Positions 33,937-46,500 are shown, numbered from the stretch's first letter. The stretch: DNA of 64,000 nt from Mrakia gelida (GCA_024345305.1 BRON01000014.1:434001-498000), one strand, 5' to 3'. Numbers and translations are program-made. Notes: generated by a model not told the origin, from the letters alone.

Positions 33937-36405
33937 CTAGAGAGTCCTGCAGGTGTCCCTTCCCATGTCGACTTGAGCTTGGCAGAGGGAGAGCTCCAGC
34001 GGCATCGCGATCTGAGGGAAGAAGAGGGAGGAGAGCGACGCGTCAGTCCGAGTTTCGCTTTCGTCTCGTCTGCTTGGACTCGATCTTCGATAAGGGGACA
34101 CACCAAACTTGCGATCAAGACTCCCCAGCTGCGAAGAAAACAAAAGAGAAGACTCGAGGTCAGTTTCTGTGGCAGCAACGGCCAACGCGGACGAGCGACC
34201 GAGGTTTCTCAACATTGCTCGCCTTCGCCTTCCTCTCCCTTCCTCTTCGTGCGGATCCCAGCACCTCCTTCCCAATCCTCCATCATTGTTTGAGCAAAGG
34301 AACTCACGAATCAGCAGCTCCAACAACCCCAATCCTCCACTCCCTCTCCTGCACCCTTCTAATCTCACCCACCTCCCCTCTCCTCTCCCTCTCCCTCTGC
34401 GCCTCCGCCCCCACGCCATCCACCCCATCCTCGATCTTCCCAACATGATGGAACGCGTTGACGTAGGCGAGTCCTCCACAGAGTCCCTCGACGGAGATGA
34501 CGAGGAGGACGAGGGAGATCCCGAGGAAGGGATGCAAGGCTTCGACGAAGAGGGTGACGAGGATGAAGCCTTGGAGGATGGAGGGAGTCGAGAGGAGGGA
34601 GAGAGGGAGAGGAGGAATGCCGATGATGTGGGAGGAACGGGAGAGGAAGACGAAGGTTTGATAGGTGAGCTGGGAGGAGAGGGAAAGGGGGCAGGAAGGG
34701 AGGGAGGAAAGAGGTTAGGTCGAGCGAGACGCGAAGTCGAGGAGGAGACGAAGAGCGAGAGGACGAGAGCAGCTCACTTGGTAGAGAGGGTAGAAGTCCC
34801 GCGGCGACTTGATGAGATGCGAGAGAATTCCAGAGGTCGGGAGAGCGTAGAGCAGAGTGGGAGCGATTCCCTGCAGCAGAAGAAAGGAAAGGGAATCAGC
34901 GCTCGAGCTCGACACGTCGAGGAACGAAGGTCGGTGGAAACGAGGGCTTACCTGGTTGATAGAGTCTGTGAGACACGAAGCGGCACCCGGGTCAGCGAGG
35001 TAGCACAAGGATCGAACGAAGGTTATCGACTCGACTCACACTCAAAGACGTAGACGAAGAACAACGGGAACATGAAGCGAAACACGAGCGGTCGCGCTAA
35101 CGTCCATTTCTCCTTCGCGTTCAAAGCGAACTTGATAGGTTTCCCAACCACTTGTTTCGACACCTGTCCCTCCTCCTCCTCATCTTCCTCTCCCAGCACC
35201 TCTCCTCCCACTCCTCGTCCCCTCCTGAGATGATCTCCAGGCTTCAGAACGAGCCACATGGTCAAGACCATCCCCAGAGGGAGGATGGAGAAGACTCCCA
35301 GCGCCGTCTGCACTCCCCATCCTTTCACCAACCACCACAAGCCGGCTCCGACAATCCCTGCGCCTCCTGTTCCCGAGGCGAACCCTCCGAGGGATTGGTT
35401 GGAAGGGTAGGAGGAGGAGAGTTGGAGGAAGGTGAGCTCGCCGAGTCCAGAGGAGAAGGAGGCGAGGGAGATTCCGAGCATGCGTGGGGAGATGGTGGTG
35501 GAGAGAGCGATGACCTGAAAGAGGAAGAGACGGAGGGGTCGGCATGGGACCGAGAGAGCGGGCAGGGAAGGAGAGGGCGAGGGAGAGGAGGGGAGGGAAG
35601 GAAGGATAGTCGAGCTCACGAGCATTCCAACGAAACTGAGCAAAGCACACGAGGCGACTCGTCTCTTGTATCTGACTCTTCCTTTGAGGATGTAAGGCCA
35701 TCCGACCTTGGCTACGAGGGCTGGGAAGATGTTGAAGAAGGCAACAACTCCCTTTGGGGTGCTGGTAGAGACGAGGTCGAGAGCGGCGGAGAGGATGATG
35801 ACCTGGCGACGAAAAGAAGGAGGGATGATGGAAGACGAAGAGTCAGTCAGTGGGACGTAATCAAGCAGCTCTATGAGACGCGTCTAGGGTTCAAGACCCA
35901 GAGCTAGGAGGGTTGTACAGAAGGAGAGAGGGAGGAGAGCAACGAAGCTTGTCACGTTCGTGAGCTCGCGCTTCCTTCCCTCCCTCGAGCCGCTCCTACC
36001 TCCTTCCATCCTCCACTTTCCGCGTTCCTAGACTACCCAGAGATAAAGAAAGACCTCGCACTCACGTAGAGGACGTTGTTTATGAGTCCAAAGAGGAAGA
36101 ACGAGGTCACGACCTTCCACTTCTCCGTTGAAGGCTGCTCGTCTGCCCGTTCCTCCCTCGAGCGAGCTCGTCTCCTCCCTCCTCCTCCTGTGAGCACCAG
36201 AGCAAAAGAAAAGGCCATCAAGTCAGCTCATACGTCGAAGGGTATTACCTCTAACATCAAACGACGTTCTCTACTGACCGATCAGGCTCTGATCCTCGTC
36301 TCCATCGAGTCCTCCTTCCTCCTCGCCGTAACTTGGTCGACGGTCTGATCCGAGGGCAGCTAAGTCTTCTTCTTTGACGGGTGTAGGAGCGTTGAGGGGT
36401 TCCAT
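33937..36405 (-). CDS. BTN1: CLN3/battenin family vacuolar membrane protein
   Basis: Battenin is a polytopic protein of the vacuole/lysosome involved in pH and amino-acid homeostasis. The start at 36405 gives MEPLNAPTPVKEED. After an intron follow WKVVTSFFLFGLINNVLYV (first membrane segment), FPALVAKVGWPYIL, ALSTTISPRMLGISLASFSS, GLGELTFLQLSS, SLGGFASGTGGAGIVGAGLW, GKPIKFALNAKEKWTLARPL, PLFFVYVFEYSINQGIAPTL, SPRDFYPLYQ, LGISLVLLVISVEGLCGGLA and YVNAFHHV. The C-terminus reads SWGVLIASL, then IAMPLELSLCQAQVDMGR and DTCRTL with TAG at 33937-33939. These are signature blocks of the family. Many short introns are present. It is divergently arranged with the MFS gene at 37092. Confidence 0.93.
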
Positions 36406-37091
36406 CGGAATCGCAGTTGGCATCCAGTGATGGGAGAGGTGAGAGGCCTAGCGCAGATGCTGATAACGAAAAGAACAGAGGAGAGGCGAGGGAGGGGCGG
36501 TGACGGTTGAGGAGGTCGAGGGAGGGAGCTCGACGAGAGCCTTCCTTTTCTCCGCTAACAGCCACCATCGACATACATCGAAGAGTGGTTTCTGGTACCC
36601 GCAAGAGCGTTCCATCACGATTACGACTCTCCAGGTCACCTTCTTTCGAAATCTTCACCCTCACAGCTCTCCTCGTCCTCCCGAAGCTCCCCTCTTCGAC
36701 CTCTACCTTGCTCTCGAGCTCAAATTCTCCCCTCTCCTCTCGCCCTCGCACTCACAACTTCACAGGACAATGATTGACCCTTCTATCTACTCGAAACCCA
36801 CTTGGAAACCTCGAGAACGACCTCCTTCCTCCCAAGAAGCGCGTCGTCTCTCGACCTTCCCTCTCCCTCTCTCTCGCGCTTTCCCTTTCGGCACGTTCGT
36901 CTCCTCCCTCTGCTCCCCTCCCTCCCTCTTCCCCCCCTCCCCTCTTTCTGGCCTCACCATCTCTGATCTACTTTCTAGCTCATGTGAAAATTGACCCGCC
37001 CCATCGCTCCGAAGAGCCGCCGGTCGTCGGTGCTTTCAATCTGGGCTGAACAGATTCTCGCTCTTCGATCAAACCTCCAACAACGACGACG
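36406..37091. other. Shared upstream region of BTN1 and the MFS transporter gene
   Basis: About 690 bases between two divergent start codons. An ATG at 36772 (MIDPSIYSKP) could open an extra 5' exon of the MFS gene, but I could not connect it. No other gene is seen. Confidence 0.4.
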
Positions 37092-40000
37092 ATGCCAGAC
37101 CACAACCACCCAGATAACCCCTCTCCTCCCACTCTCGCCTACACCCTCGACGCCCCAGGACTTCGAGATCGACGAGCTTCCTCCTCTGGCGCTGAAGTTC
37201 ACGCTCCTTCGCTCTCTTCGTTTCGGTCGTCCGCGAGGGAGGGGAACCAAGGAGTCGTGATGATGGAGGAGACGTTTGAGGATGAGGGGGAGATCGGAGA
37301 GGATCCATCAAGGGATATGAAAGGCTTTCCGTGAGTGTCGCTTTGTTCCAAAATCTGCGGACGAGGGAGAAACGAACGAACGGAGGTGAAAGCTTAACTC
37401 ATCACCTTTCGTTCCCTCCCTTCCCTCACCTCCTCTCCCTCTCTTCCTTTCGCGTTCTCAGATCTTCTTTCTCACCCCTCAAGCGACCCGACCTCCCTTC
37501 CCCTCTACCCTCGTTCTACACCCAGTCTCCCTCAGGCCCCAACACTCGAGCTCCTTCGCCTGAGGTCGATGAGAACGAGGCGATCATCACGGGCGAGATT
37601 GTTTTGCCCAAGAAGTACACTTGGAGGTTGGTTTCGAGCATGCTCGCGTATGGGACGGCTGGGTTTGCGGATGGAAGTGAGTGCCATCGTTCCCTTTCTG
37701 TGCTCCTCCAAAGGAAGGTCTGGGTGAAGGGGAAAGGCGAAGGAAGGGAGGAGGGAAGGCAAACGTCGAGCTCACCACCACGCCGGTCCTTTGGTCTACC
37801 CTCCTCGCTGCAGCTCCTGGAGCCATCCTCCCCCACATCGAAGCGACCTACAACCTCTCCTACATCCAAGTTTCAACTCTCTTCGTCGCTGCCACTTGCG
37901 GTTTCCTCACTGGTTCGTCTTCAGGCGGCTCTCTTCTCTCCTCCTCCCTTCCACTGTCGTCTCGCACGTTCTGACACCACCGTCCCACGCGTCTTTGACA
38001 GGTACCTTCCTCAACGAACCATTACTCAACCTCTTCGGGATGTATCCTCTTCCTTCGAGCTCCTCGGAGCCTGCTCCTCGGTCGAAAATACGACGAATCA
38101 AGGCGTATCGCTCATCCGAGAAGGCTCATTCCGTGACGAGGGGACGAGCTCTAGTGCTCGCGTTTGCTTGCTCGTTCCAGATGCTTTACTTCATTATCGC
38201 GTGAGTCGTTCGATCTATTCTGAGGTTGTCCATGGGCTGGTGAGGTGCTCGCTGAGCTGGAAGAACGAAGGAGAGGAGCGGGTGCTGACCGAGTTTCTCT
38301 CGTCTTCGTTCGTTCGTTCGTTCGTTCGTTTAGCGCTTCGCATCCTCCCTTCTACGGGATGCTGATCGCCTTCGCATGTGGAGGATTAGGAGTTTCGATT
38401 GTTACTGGTCAACTGTGAGTACGATCGAACATCCCTCTCCGAATGAGTCGAGGGCGAGTCCGGACGCGTCGAATCCGACGAACTCCATTCTTTCGAACTC
38501 AGCTGACTTACTCTTCACTTTCCAGAAACGCCTACGTCGCTGCTAGTCCCATCAACCCAGGGCGTCACCTTGGATTCCTGCACGGAGGCTACGTTCGTCT
38601 CCTGTTTCCCACCTTTCGCGCTCGCTTCGTCGGTGGACTTCGACTCACCCACCCTTTTTTATTTTTCCTCTTCTTTACAGGGTGTCGGAGCCTTCCTCTC
38701 TCCCATCGTATCGACTACTCTCATCGCCTCCGGATGGCCATGGTGGCGGTTCTACGTATGTCCCTCTCCTCCCCCCGTCCGTCCTTGTCTCGCAACGCGC
38801 CGCTGACTTCACTCACTCTACTTCTGTCTACAGTTCATCTCCTTCGCCCTCGCCAGCTTCAACACCATCAACAGCTTCATTGCCTTCTACCCCGATGCTA
38901 CCGAACGTCAAGCGGACCTGGATCGTGCTCTCGAAGCGAGGGAGATCAAGATGCAGTTGACTGAACGAGTCGTCGCTCTCAGCTCGGGAGCTACCGAGAT
39001 GGAGCTCGAGGACGGGAAGGGAGAGGAGGAGGAAGAGGTGGGAGTGGTGAAGGCGAGTGGACTGGAGAGCGGAGTCGGAGGGAAGCAGGTTTTGAAGAGG
39101 CCTGGGATGGGGACGAGGAAGAGCACGAGTGCGAAGCCGAAGACGACGATGGGGAAGACGCTCAAGCTGCCGTTTGTGAGTTCAGTCCCGCACGTGCCTT
39201 GCCCCTTTTCGTAAGCTACTGAAGCTGACTGTCGTCCTTTCTTAACGTCGTCAGGTCTGGTTCCTCGCTCTTTTCTTGTTGTGAGTCCGCGAGCCTTTAA
39301 TCCTCGACGCTTCTTTTCTTGCCTGACACTTCTTTCTCTCAGCGTTACGTGTGGATATGAAACGACTACTGGTGGATGGATTGTCACCTTCTTGCTTCAA
39401 GTCAGGAACGCTAACACTAAGAAGGCTGGATACGCTGGTAAGTTGCGTCTCCCTTTCGCCTCTCCTTTCTCCTTCGTCGCGCTGACGTCTTTTTCCGTCG
39501 CCTTGCTTCGACAGCATCTGGATTCTGGGGAGGTCTCACGCTCGGTCGATTCGCCTCTGGGCTGATCTCGCCGTATCTAAAGGACTCAACTGAGAAGGTG
39601 AGTCAAAGGTGGTTGCGCCGCGTTCCGACTCTCCACTCGAGCTCTGACGCTCTCTTCCTTTCGTTTCGTACTACAGCACCTCGTCCACGTCTTCATCGGA
39701 GTCTGCATCGTCGCCGACTTCATCGTCTGGTTCGTTCCCAGTGTCTTCGCGGGCTCATTCGCGACAGCCATCATCGGATTCTGTCGTCAGTCCTCCTCGT
39801 CCCTTCCCCGTCTCGCTTCGTCCCGAATCACCGCACTGACCTCCAATATTTTTCTCGCACACTTCTCAGAGGGCCCGATCTTCCCCACATCGGTTATGAT
39901 GGTGAGATCCTCTCGTCTTTCTCTTCGTTCTCGACGAAAACGAAGTCTCACCTCTTGACCTCCCTTCTTCTTCCTTTCCAGGCAACCAAACTCCTCCCTC

Positions 40001-40414
40001 GTGACTGCCAGATGACGGCTCTTTCCTTCCTTTCCTCTTCGGCATCCATTGGCTCAGCGATCTACCCGTTCGCTCTCGGTTCGTCCCTCTTCCCCTCTCC
40101 TCGTCGCGTCGCTCGCACAAACTGACCTCTCCTCCTCCCGCGTTTCAGGTGCCATCGCCTCGGCAGGAGGAGTCAAAGTACTTCAGCCCTTCCTCGTTGC
40201 ATTGCTGAGCGTGATGGGTATCCTTTGGACAGGTGAGCGTCGTTCTTGTTCTCACTCTCGCTCGTTTCGCGTCGTTCGTTTTCTGATCTGCCCTCACCCT
40301 CTTCGTTCGTCGTTCACAGCCATCCCCGAGAAGCAGGGATACCCTTCGAACCTCAAGTTTGGAGTCGCTACGTGGCCGAGCAAAGTGAAGGGTCTGTTTA
40401 GAAGGAAGGGTTGA
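37092..40414 (+). CDS. Major facilitator superfamily transporter, BSC6-like
   Basis: Exon 1 (37092-37331) encodes a soluble N-terminus starting MPDHNHPDNP. The following exon gives EVDENEAIITGEIVLPKKYT and RLVSSMLAYGTAGFADG. Membrane blocks then appear in order: VLWSTLLAAAPGAILPH, IQVSTLFVAATCGFLTGTF, RALVLAFACSFQMLYFIIA, PFYGMLIAFACGGLGVSI, SGWPWWRFYFISFALASF, a long acidic and basic cytosolic loop, FVWFLALFLLVTCGYETTTGG, WGGLTLGRFASGLISPYL, VHVFIGVCIVADFIVWFVPS, QGPIFPTSVMMATKLL, LSFLSSSASIGSAIYPFALG and FLVALLSVMGILWTAIP. The GYE-x3-GGW motif and the order fit the fungal Bsc6-type MFS group. The C-terminus is basic (GLFRRKG) with TGA at 40412-40414. The substrate is unknown. Confidence 0.88.
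38305..38330. repeat. TTCG tetranucleotide microsatellite
   Basis: About 6.5 perfect TTCG units lie inside an intron of the MFS gene, between the CTGAC branch site and the TTTAG acceptor at 38331-38333, so the tract takes the place of the usual polypyrimidine run. Confidence 0.85.
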
Positions 40415-40649
40415 TTAGACGGGGGCTATTAGATGGGTTCGCTTCCGACATGCCGCCGAGTTGGAGAAGCGCAAGGAGTTGCCTTCTTTCTTATCCTTCT
40501 TTGGATTCATAAAAGCTGAGCGTGTTCTCTTCTCAGAGGTGTTTCTTGTCGCCGGAAACGTTCTCCGAACAGGTTAGTTACCTGTGCTCCTTCCGGAAAA
40601 CCAGCACGTGGACTTTCCGATCTTTTCCACGCTCCGGATTCCAACCACG

Positions 40650-41630
40650 ATGACCTCCGCCGTCCTTCGAGCTTTCCCCCTTGAAATCTTCCTTTGCATC
40701 CTCTTCTTCTGCGGAGCCTCCACCCTCGCCACCTGCTCTCGCCTGAGCCACGAATTCCTCGCTCTCTCGTCCGAGCAACTCTGGGGGAAGAACGCCGTCG
40801 TCATCTCGTCCTCAATCCAGCTTCACCTTCTCTTCAGGGTGCGCCCTCCCTTCCTTTCCCTTCTTCCTCTCGAGCCTTCTGACTGACGAATCTCTCTTCG
40901 TGGTCTTCAGAGTGTGAGCAAGAAGCATCAAAACGAGTACCAATCCCTCCCTCCCTTCATCGTTCAACATCTCAACCCACGAAGGATTCACACCCTCGTC
41001 CTCACCAACTCCTCCCTCCTTCGAACCTCCCTCGTCCTCGGCACCTCCTTCGACCCCAACAGAACCCTCGGTCCTCTTCGTCCCCAGAGGATGATCATCC
41101 AGAAGGCTAGCTCCCTCAGCTCGGTCGTCGACTCCCTCTTCAAACACGTCCGACCGAAGGAGCTCGTCTTCGTCGTCCCAAACGAGTCCATCACAAGGCT
41201 CTTCCTCCAACCTCCTCCCCACTCAGCTCACATCCGATCCAACCACATCGTCGTCGTCGTCGAGCACCTTCGAGGATCGTTCAGATTGGAGGGGGACAGC
41301 GAGTTGAACTCCCTCTTCTTCGGGACTGGGTCCTCTGGTCTCGACCCACTCTCGGTCGCTCGCCAACATCCATGCTCCCTTCGATTCGTCCTACCTCCTT
41401 CAGCATCTACGGATCAAGCGAGGTTTTCGGCTTTCCTGGAGGAGAGGTGCCGAGGAGGAGGGTTGCTTCCCGATTGGTTTCGAGGGAGAGAGGGAGCTGT
41501 CATAGTCGAGGTTGGGAACGAAGAAGCGAAGGGTTGGGTCGAGGCTGGGAAGGCATTGGTTCCTTTCTTGTCACGAAAGCTGGTCAGCGTTGTGGTTGGG
41601 GAAAATTCGTGGGAGGGGTGGTTTGATTAG
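40650..41630 (+). CDS. F-box protein, intact plus-strand copy
   Basis: Exon 1 (40650-40838) encodes MTSAVLRAFPLEIFLCILFF and FLALSSEQLWGKNAVVI, an F-box-like domain near the N-terminus. Exon 2 (40911-41630) encodes a roughly 240-residue domain with LNPRRIHTLVLTNSSLL, LGPLRPQRMIIQKASSL, FKHVRPKELVFVVPNES, HIVVVVEHLRG, HPCSLRFVLPPSASTD, GREGAVIVEVGNEEAKGW and a C-terminus VVVGENSWEGWFD with TAG. The intron position is identical in the inverted copy at 32679-33654. An SCF ubiquitin-ligase adaptor role is expected from the F-box; the C-terminal domain is not one that I can name and should be the substrate-binding part. No lesion is seen. Confidence 0.78.
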
Positions 41631-42177
41631 GGTTGAGATGGCATGGCTATCTCGTATACTGTTCCGCTCGACGAGGAGAGACGCGACGCGTTCCGTTCAG
41701 CTTCCGCGAGAGCGGTGCTCGCACAGAGGCTCAAGCTACAGCTTCGAGCGCCAATTAGGCTATAGGAGCGAATGCCAAAGCGGAGAGGGAAGGGACAGAC
41801 GGGTGTGAGGGGTGAGGGGCAAGATGGTCAATCCCGACGCGCAAGAGATCTCGGTTCTTTTTCAGATAGGTCCAATGTTCTCTCTTCGTCAACGCTGTAT
41901 ACCCAGCTAGATACCTTATACTAGCTTCCGAGCCACTGGTCCTGTCGCTCGTCCTATCTTTCCAGTAGGGACCAAAGGAAGTTGGTCTCGTCGACGACGG
42001 GCTCTTTGAAAGGCTAAAGGCGTAGAAAGAGACAAGATGAACCCAAAGATAGTTAAAAAGGGGGATTGAGAGTATCGATTAGGGGAAGTGAATCCGAAGC
42101 GAAGCGAGAACGAGAGGCCGAAAGAGATCAATCGAAAAGGAGAGGAACACAACACGAAGACGGACGACGCGACGAAG
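41631..42177. other. Interval between two convergent genes
   Basis: The F-box gene (plus) and the CPL1-like copy d (minus) end on either side. About 550 bases with no supported gene; presumably the two 3' untranslated regions. Confidence 0.5.
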
Positions 42178-43143
42178 TTACTCTTTGATGCACTCGCCTG
42201 TCCCCGACTGCGGGAGGAGGTATCCTCGGAAACAGGAGTCTAGACAGTGTTTCAGGAAGAGAGAGAGAAGACGATGAGCTCGAGAAACGAAGGGAGGTCC
42301 TAGGTAGGGGAGACGAAGAAAACAACGCGCTCACCGACGACGCACTTCCCCCTCAGGCATGCGACTTCGTTCGCTCCTGGGAGGTCCGAACAGTCGACTC
42401 CAGCTCCTCCGATGCATCCTCCGCATGAGCTGAAATGGGGAGGAAAGAAAAGAGAAGAGGAGTCAGTGGGACGTTTGGAACTCACACGAACGAAGCGAGC
42501 TCTCGACGCGTCGAGTCGAGTCGAGGCGAACCTCACGTTCGACGCTAGCGAATCAAGGAGGGATTGAGGCGACTCACTTGAGGTTGTGCTTGACGTTCGT
42601 GCACTCGAAGACATCGCTGGGCGAGACAGGGCAGGCCTGCTCGCCGATGGGACAGATTTTGCCTCCGACGAAAGGAGACTGCTCGATGATCTGCCTCTTT
42701 TTTTTGTAGGGTGCGAAGCTGGGAGCTGGATTTGTGACTGGAGCGCCATTAGCGCACGAGGCAGCGTAGAAGGCGTCGTTGAGAGGGAGTCCTCCGGTGT
42801 AGATCTAGCGGGATGGGAGGAGAGAAGGCAGAAAGCGAGGAGAAGGTGAGCTCGCGAACAGCAATGAGCGACGCGTCTCGCGACCTTCGTCTGAGAGTGT
42901 ATCTGGACGCAGGACCAACACAGGTGGTATCACCAGCGAGTTTGAAGTTGGTGGGAGACGCGAACCGAACTTTAGCGTCCGCTCTCGCAGCTGGTTCCGA
43001 AGTCAGTCTTGTATCACTCACGATCGCTCACAATGAACCTAATGAAGACGGATCCCGAAAAGAGAATGAGACCCGGAAGGATCAGTCGCGAAAGTTGGCG
43101 ATTCGTTGTTGTTGGTTGCAAGAACTCACCGATTCACCTTCAT
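42178..43143 (-). CDS. Secreted CPL1-like Cys-rich protein, copy d (start uncertain)
   Basis: Exons read on the minus strand: KLAGDTTC with a following intron, then IYTGGLPLNDAFYAASCANG, the dibasic run YKKKRQ and EQSPFVGGKICPIGEQACPV with FECTNVKHNLK. The next exon gives SCGGCIGGAGVDCSDLPGAN and VACLRGKC. The last gives SCFRGYLLPQSGTGECIKE with TAA at 42178-42180. This is the copy with the cleanest C-terminal module. The 5' end is unsettled. An ATG at 43143 gives MKVNR and a donor but no signal peptide; an ATG at 43321 gives MTLAFLSLCVHAEK and a GTAAGG donor, which looks more like a signal peptide. Two of its introns carry GACGCGTC (42505 and 42870). It lies downstream of NOG1 on the same strand. 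Confidence 0.75.
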
Positions 43144-43521
43144 CGCCTCATCCTTCGACTAACCACACCTCTTCGAGAGACGCCCAGCCTCTATCCTCCC
43201 ACTCGTGAAAACCAAAAAGCAGTCGCGAGGATAAGTAGAACGAACTCGAGCGCGTCGCTCGGCCCTTCCCGTCCTTACCTTTTCCGCGTGCACGCACAAA
43301 GAGAGGAAAGCTAGAGTCATGAGATAAAACCGAGAACGATGCTGTAGGAAGAACATGAGAGGGGCGAGAACGAACACAAGGCAAGGCGGGAGTATAGAGA
43401 GTGTAAAGAGAGAGAAAGATGAAGACGAAACCCCAAAGCGAACCGACAGCGAACCGACAGCGAGCCAAAGCAACGAAAAGAAGAACGAAACGAACAAGAA
43501 CGACGACGAGGTAAGGGTAGT

Positions 43522-46500
43522 TTACCTGTAGTCGGTCTTTCCGGCCTTTCTCTGTTGGGTTCGAAAGGAAGGGAAGGGGAGATGAGTCAGTTTCGAGAGG
43601 AGGGAGAGAAAGAAAGAGGGAGGAGAGAAGGAGGAGAGGAGAGAAGGAAGGGAACGACGAACCTTTCCAGCCAACAGCCAACGAGGACGAGTGATAGCGA
43701 TGTGTCGATCGGCTTCTCCGGACTTTCCCTGTGAGGTGAGAGAAGAAAGGGAGGGGAAAGAGGAGTCAGTGAGGAGAACGAAAAGGGGAGAGACGCGTCC
43801 TCGAAACTAATCGAGACGCGAAGGGAAGGGAGAAGAGGAAGGAAGTGAAGACGAACCTTGTAGTTCCGGGGTCGCTGAGCAAAGTTCCTGAGCTCGTTCG
43901 ACTTCTCGTACTCGGCGGTAGTGAGTCCAGCCGTAGCCCTGTTGTGCTGAGGTGTCCTGTTTCCGAACGACGCCGCCGTGATCGCTCCATGCCTCGTCCT
44001 GGGTCCATGAGGGATCTCCTCCTCCTCGTCCTCTCCATCCACCTCCATTCCTCCGTCGTCCGACCCGGATCCGTTCGCAGCATCCATCATCTCCTCCGCC
44101 TCCGCCTCCATCCTCGCTCGCAAACTCCTCTTCCCCCTCTTCTCTCCAGGGACAGCCAGACCCCTGGGTTGGAGTCCTCCGATGACGCCGAGTCCTCGAG
44201 ACTTGGCGATGGCTTTGGCTCGTTCCTCGATTCGAGAGGTGTCGAGTCCGACGGATTTGAGGGTGGTGGTGAGTTGGGAGAGGGTTCGGGATTGGTGTTT
44301 GCGAGGGATGATGGGTCGGTTGGAGAGCTTGTTCTTGTCCTGGGAGATCTTCTTGATCGAAGCCTTCTTCTCTCGGATCTGTCGAGCGGTGTCTCGGAAC
44401 TCCTCTTCGTCGGAGTCGAGCTGAGAGAAAGGAAAGAAAAGAAGAAGGGAAACGCGAAGAGTCAGCGGCGGGAAGAACGAACGAAAGTCGACGCGTTCGA
44501 CGACGAGAAGAGAGCGAAGCTCGCTCAAAGAGGGGCATGAAAGACTCACAATCTCCTCGTCGTCGGACTTGTAGAAACCCTCAGCCTCGAGCTTCTCCTC
44601 CTCCCTCTCCAAAGCCTCGAGCTTCTCAGCGATATCGGGATCGATGAAGTCGGCGATGTTCTTTCCGTCCATGATCTCGGGCATGACGTCGGTCTTCCAC
44701 GAGTCGTCGGCGAGAAGGTAGTTCTCTGCAGAAACGAACGAGAGAGAGAGAGAAAGTCAGTACTCGTTGGAAGCGAAAGCGAACAGAAAACGACGCGTCG
44801 AAAGAAGACGAAAGAACTCACTCCACTGAGGAGCTCGGTAAACTCCAGGTCCTCCCTCCTCCGCCTCGATATCCCTCTCCAACCTGATCCTATCAGGGTC
44901 GTCCTTATCGTACTTCTTCCTCTCGAGCACCTTCTCGGGGATGAAGGGTCCTCGAACGACCTCGTCTCGAGGCTTGGGCATGGCGACGTGAATCTTATTG
45001 GCGACCGAGTTGATCCTGGTTCCCTTGAGCTTAGCCTCGACTCGGTGAGCGAGAAGAGCATCGCAAGCGGCGTTTCGAACGTCCATGACTCCCTCTTCGG
45101 AGTAGCACGAGGTCTGAACCATCTGGACGTCCGAGTGGGAGGTGATCTCCTCGACGAGGGCGAGGTTCTCGGGCGAGAGGTCGGAGAGACGGGTGATGTC
45201 GATTTTGTTGATGACGAGGAGGGTGGGCTTGTTGGCGAAGAGGGGTTTGATGGAGTTGAAGAGCTTGCACTGGAGGAGAGAGGAGGAGGGAGGACGCGAA
45301 GGTCAGCTTTCGAGCCGAACGAAGAAGACTTCGAACGAGCGAGTGCTTTCTCGACCCAGAAGGATGAAAAGAGTACTAACCTGAGCCTCGATAGTGTAAC
45401 CACACTGCTCGGAGAGATCCATGAAGTAGAGGACGGCGGATCGAAGATGAGCGAGAGCGGTGATGGACTGCATCTCGATGGTGTTCATCTCCTCGAGAGG
45501 ATGATCCAGGATACCGGGAGTGTCGATGACCTGCCATCGGAGGTACTTGTAGTCCATGTGTCCGACGAAGAGCGACTTGGTGGTGAAGGCGTACTGAGGG
45601 GAACGAGAACAAGCGTGAATGGAACGCGAGGTCAGCTTTCAGCCCGTCCGCGCGTCGAGTCGAGAAAGAGGAGGGTAGAAAACTCACAGGCTGGACATCG
45701 ACATCGGCTCGAGTGACCTTGTTGATGAAGGAAGACTTTCCGACGTTGGGGTAACCACAGATGAGGAGCGTTCGGGTGTTGGGATCGATGGTTGGGAGAC
45801 GGGAGATATGCTGTCGAACCTCCTCGAGGTAGGCGAGAGGATCCTTCTGTCGTCGCATGACGGTGGCCATCCTGTGTGAACGCAAAGTATAGACCACACC
45901 CTATCAGCTCTCCCATCTCCTGACGAGCGAGAACTCGACCAAGCCTTTCGAGCTGAACCTCGAACGAAACGAAACGACTCGAAACTCACCTTCCGAGAGC
46001 AGCCCTCTTCAACTGTTTACACCTGTACAACGAATCTCCGAACTTCAACAGCCTGCAGTAATCCTTGGCGACCTGATCGGAAAGGTGTCGAGCGGTGTTG
46101 AGCTGACCCAAAGCGAGCTTGTAGTGGTTCTTGTCGTAGAGGACGTTGAGGAGGGAGGCGAGGAAAGGGTGGAGGTTATCGAGGATGGGGAAGTCGGCAA
46201 GGATGGCTCCGAGCTTCTCGTCGATGGTGTCCTGGGTGAACTTGACCTTTCGCATGTAGAAGCTGGAAAGAAGAAGAAGGAAGGAGAGAAAGAGAGAGGA
46301 GGTCAGCTTGAGCTCGAGCGGGCGGAATTGTCGAGACGAGACTCGTTGCTACGCTCCTTCCCGAGCTTCCCTCGACTCCCCAGCTCTCCGGACCAGCTCC
46401 CAGCACTCGATGATACAGAGAAGCGTGTACTCACTTTCTGATACGCGAGATCTGTTCAAGAACGGAGGCGTGAACGTCAGCAAGCAGGTCTTCGAGGTTC

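Noticed and set aside
34109..35053. A 314-codon plus-strand frame opposite BTN1
   Set aside because: It is the antisense shadow of BTN1 exons and introns, very rich in Glu and Arg, with no recognisable domain.
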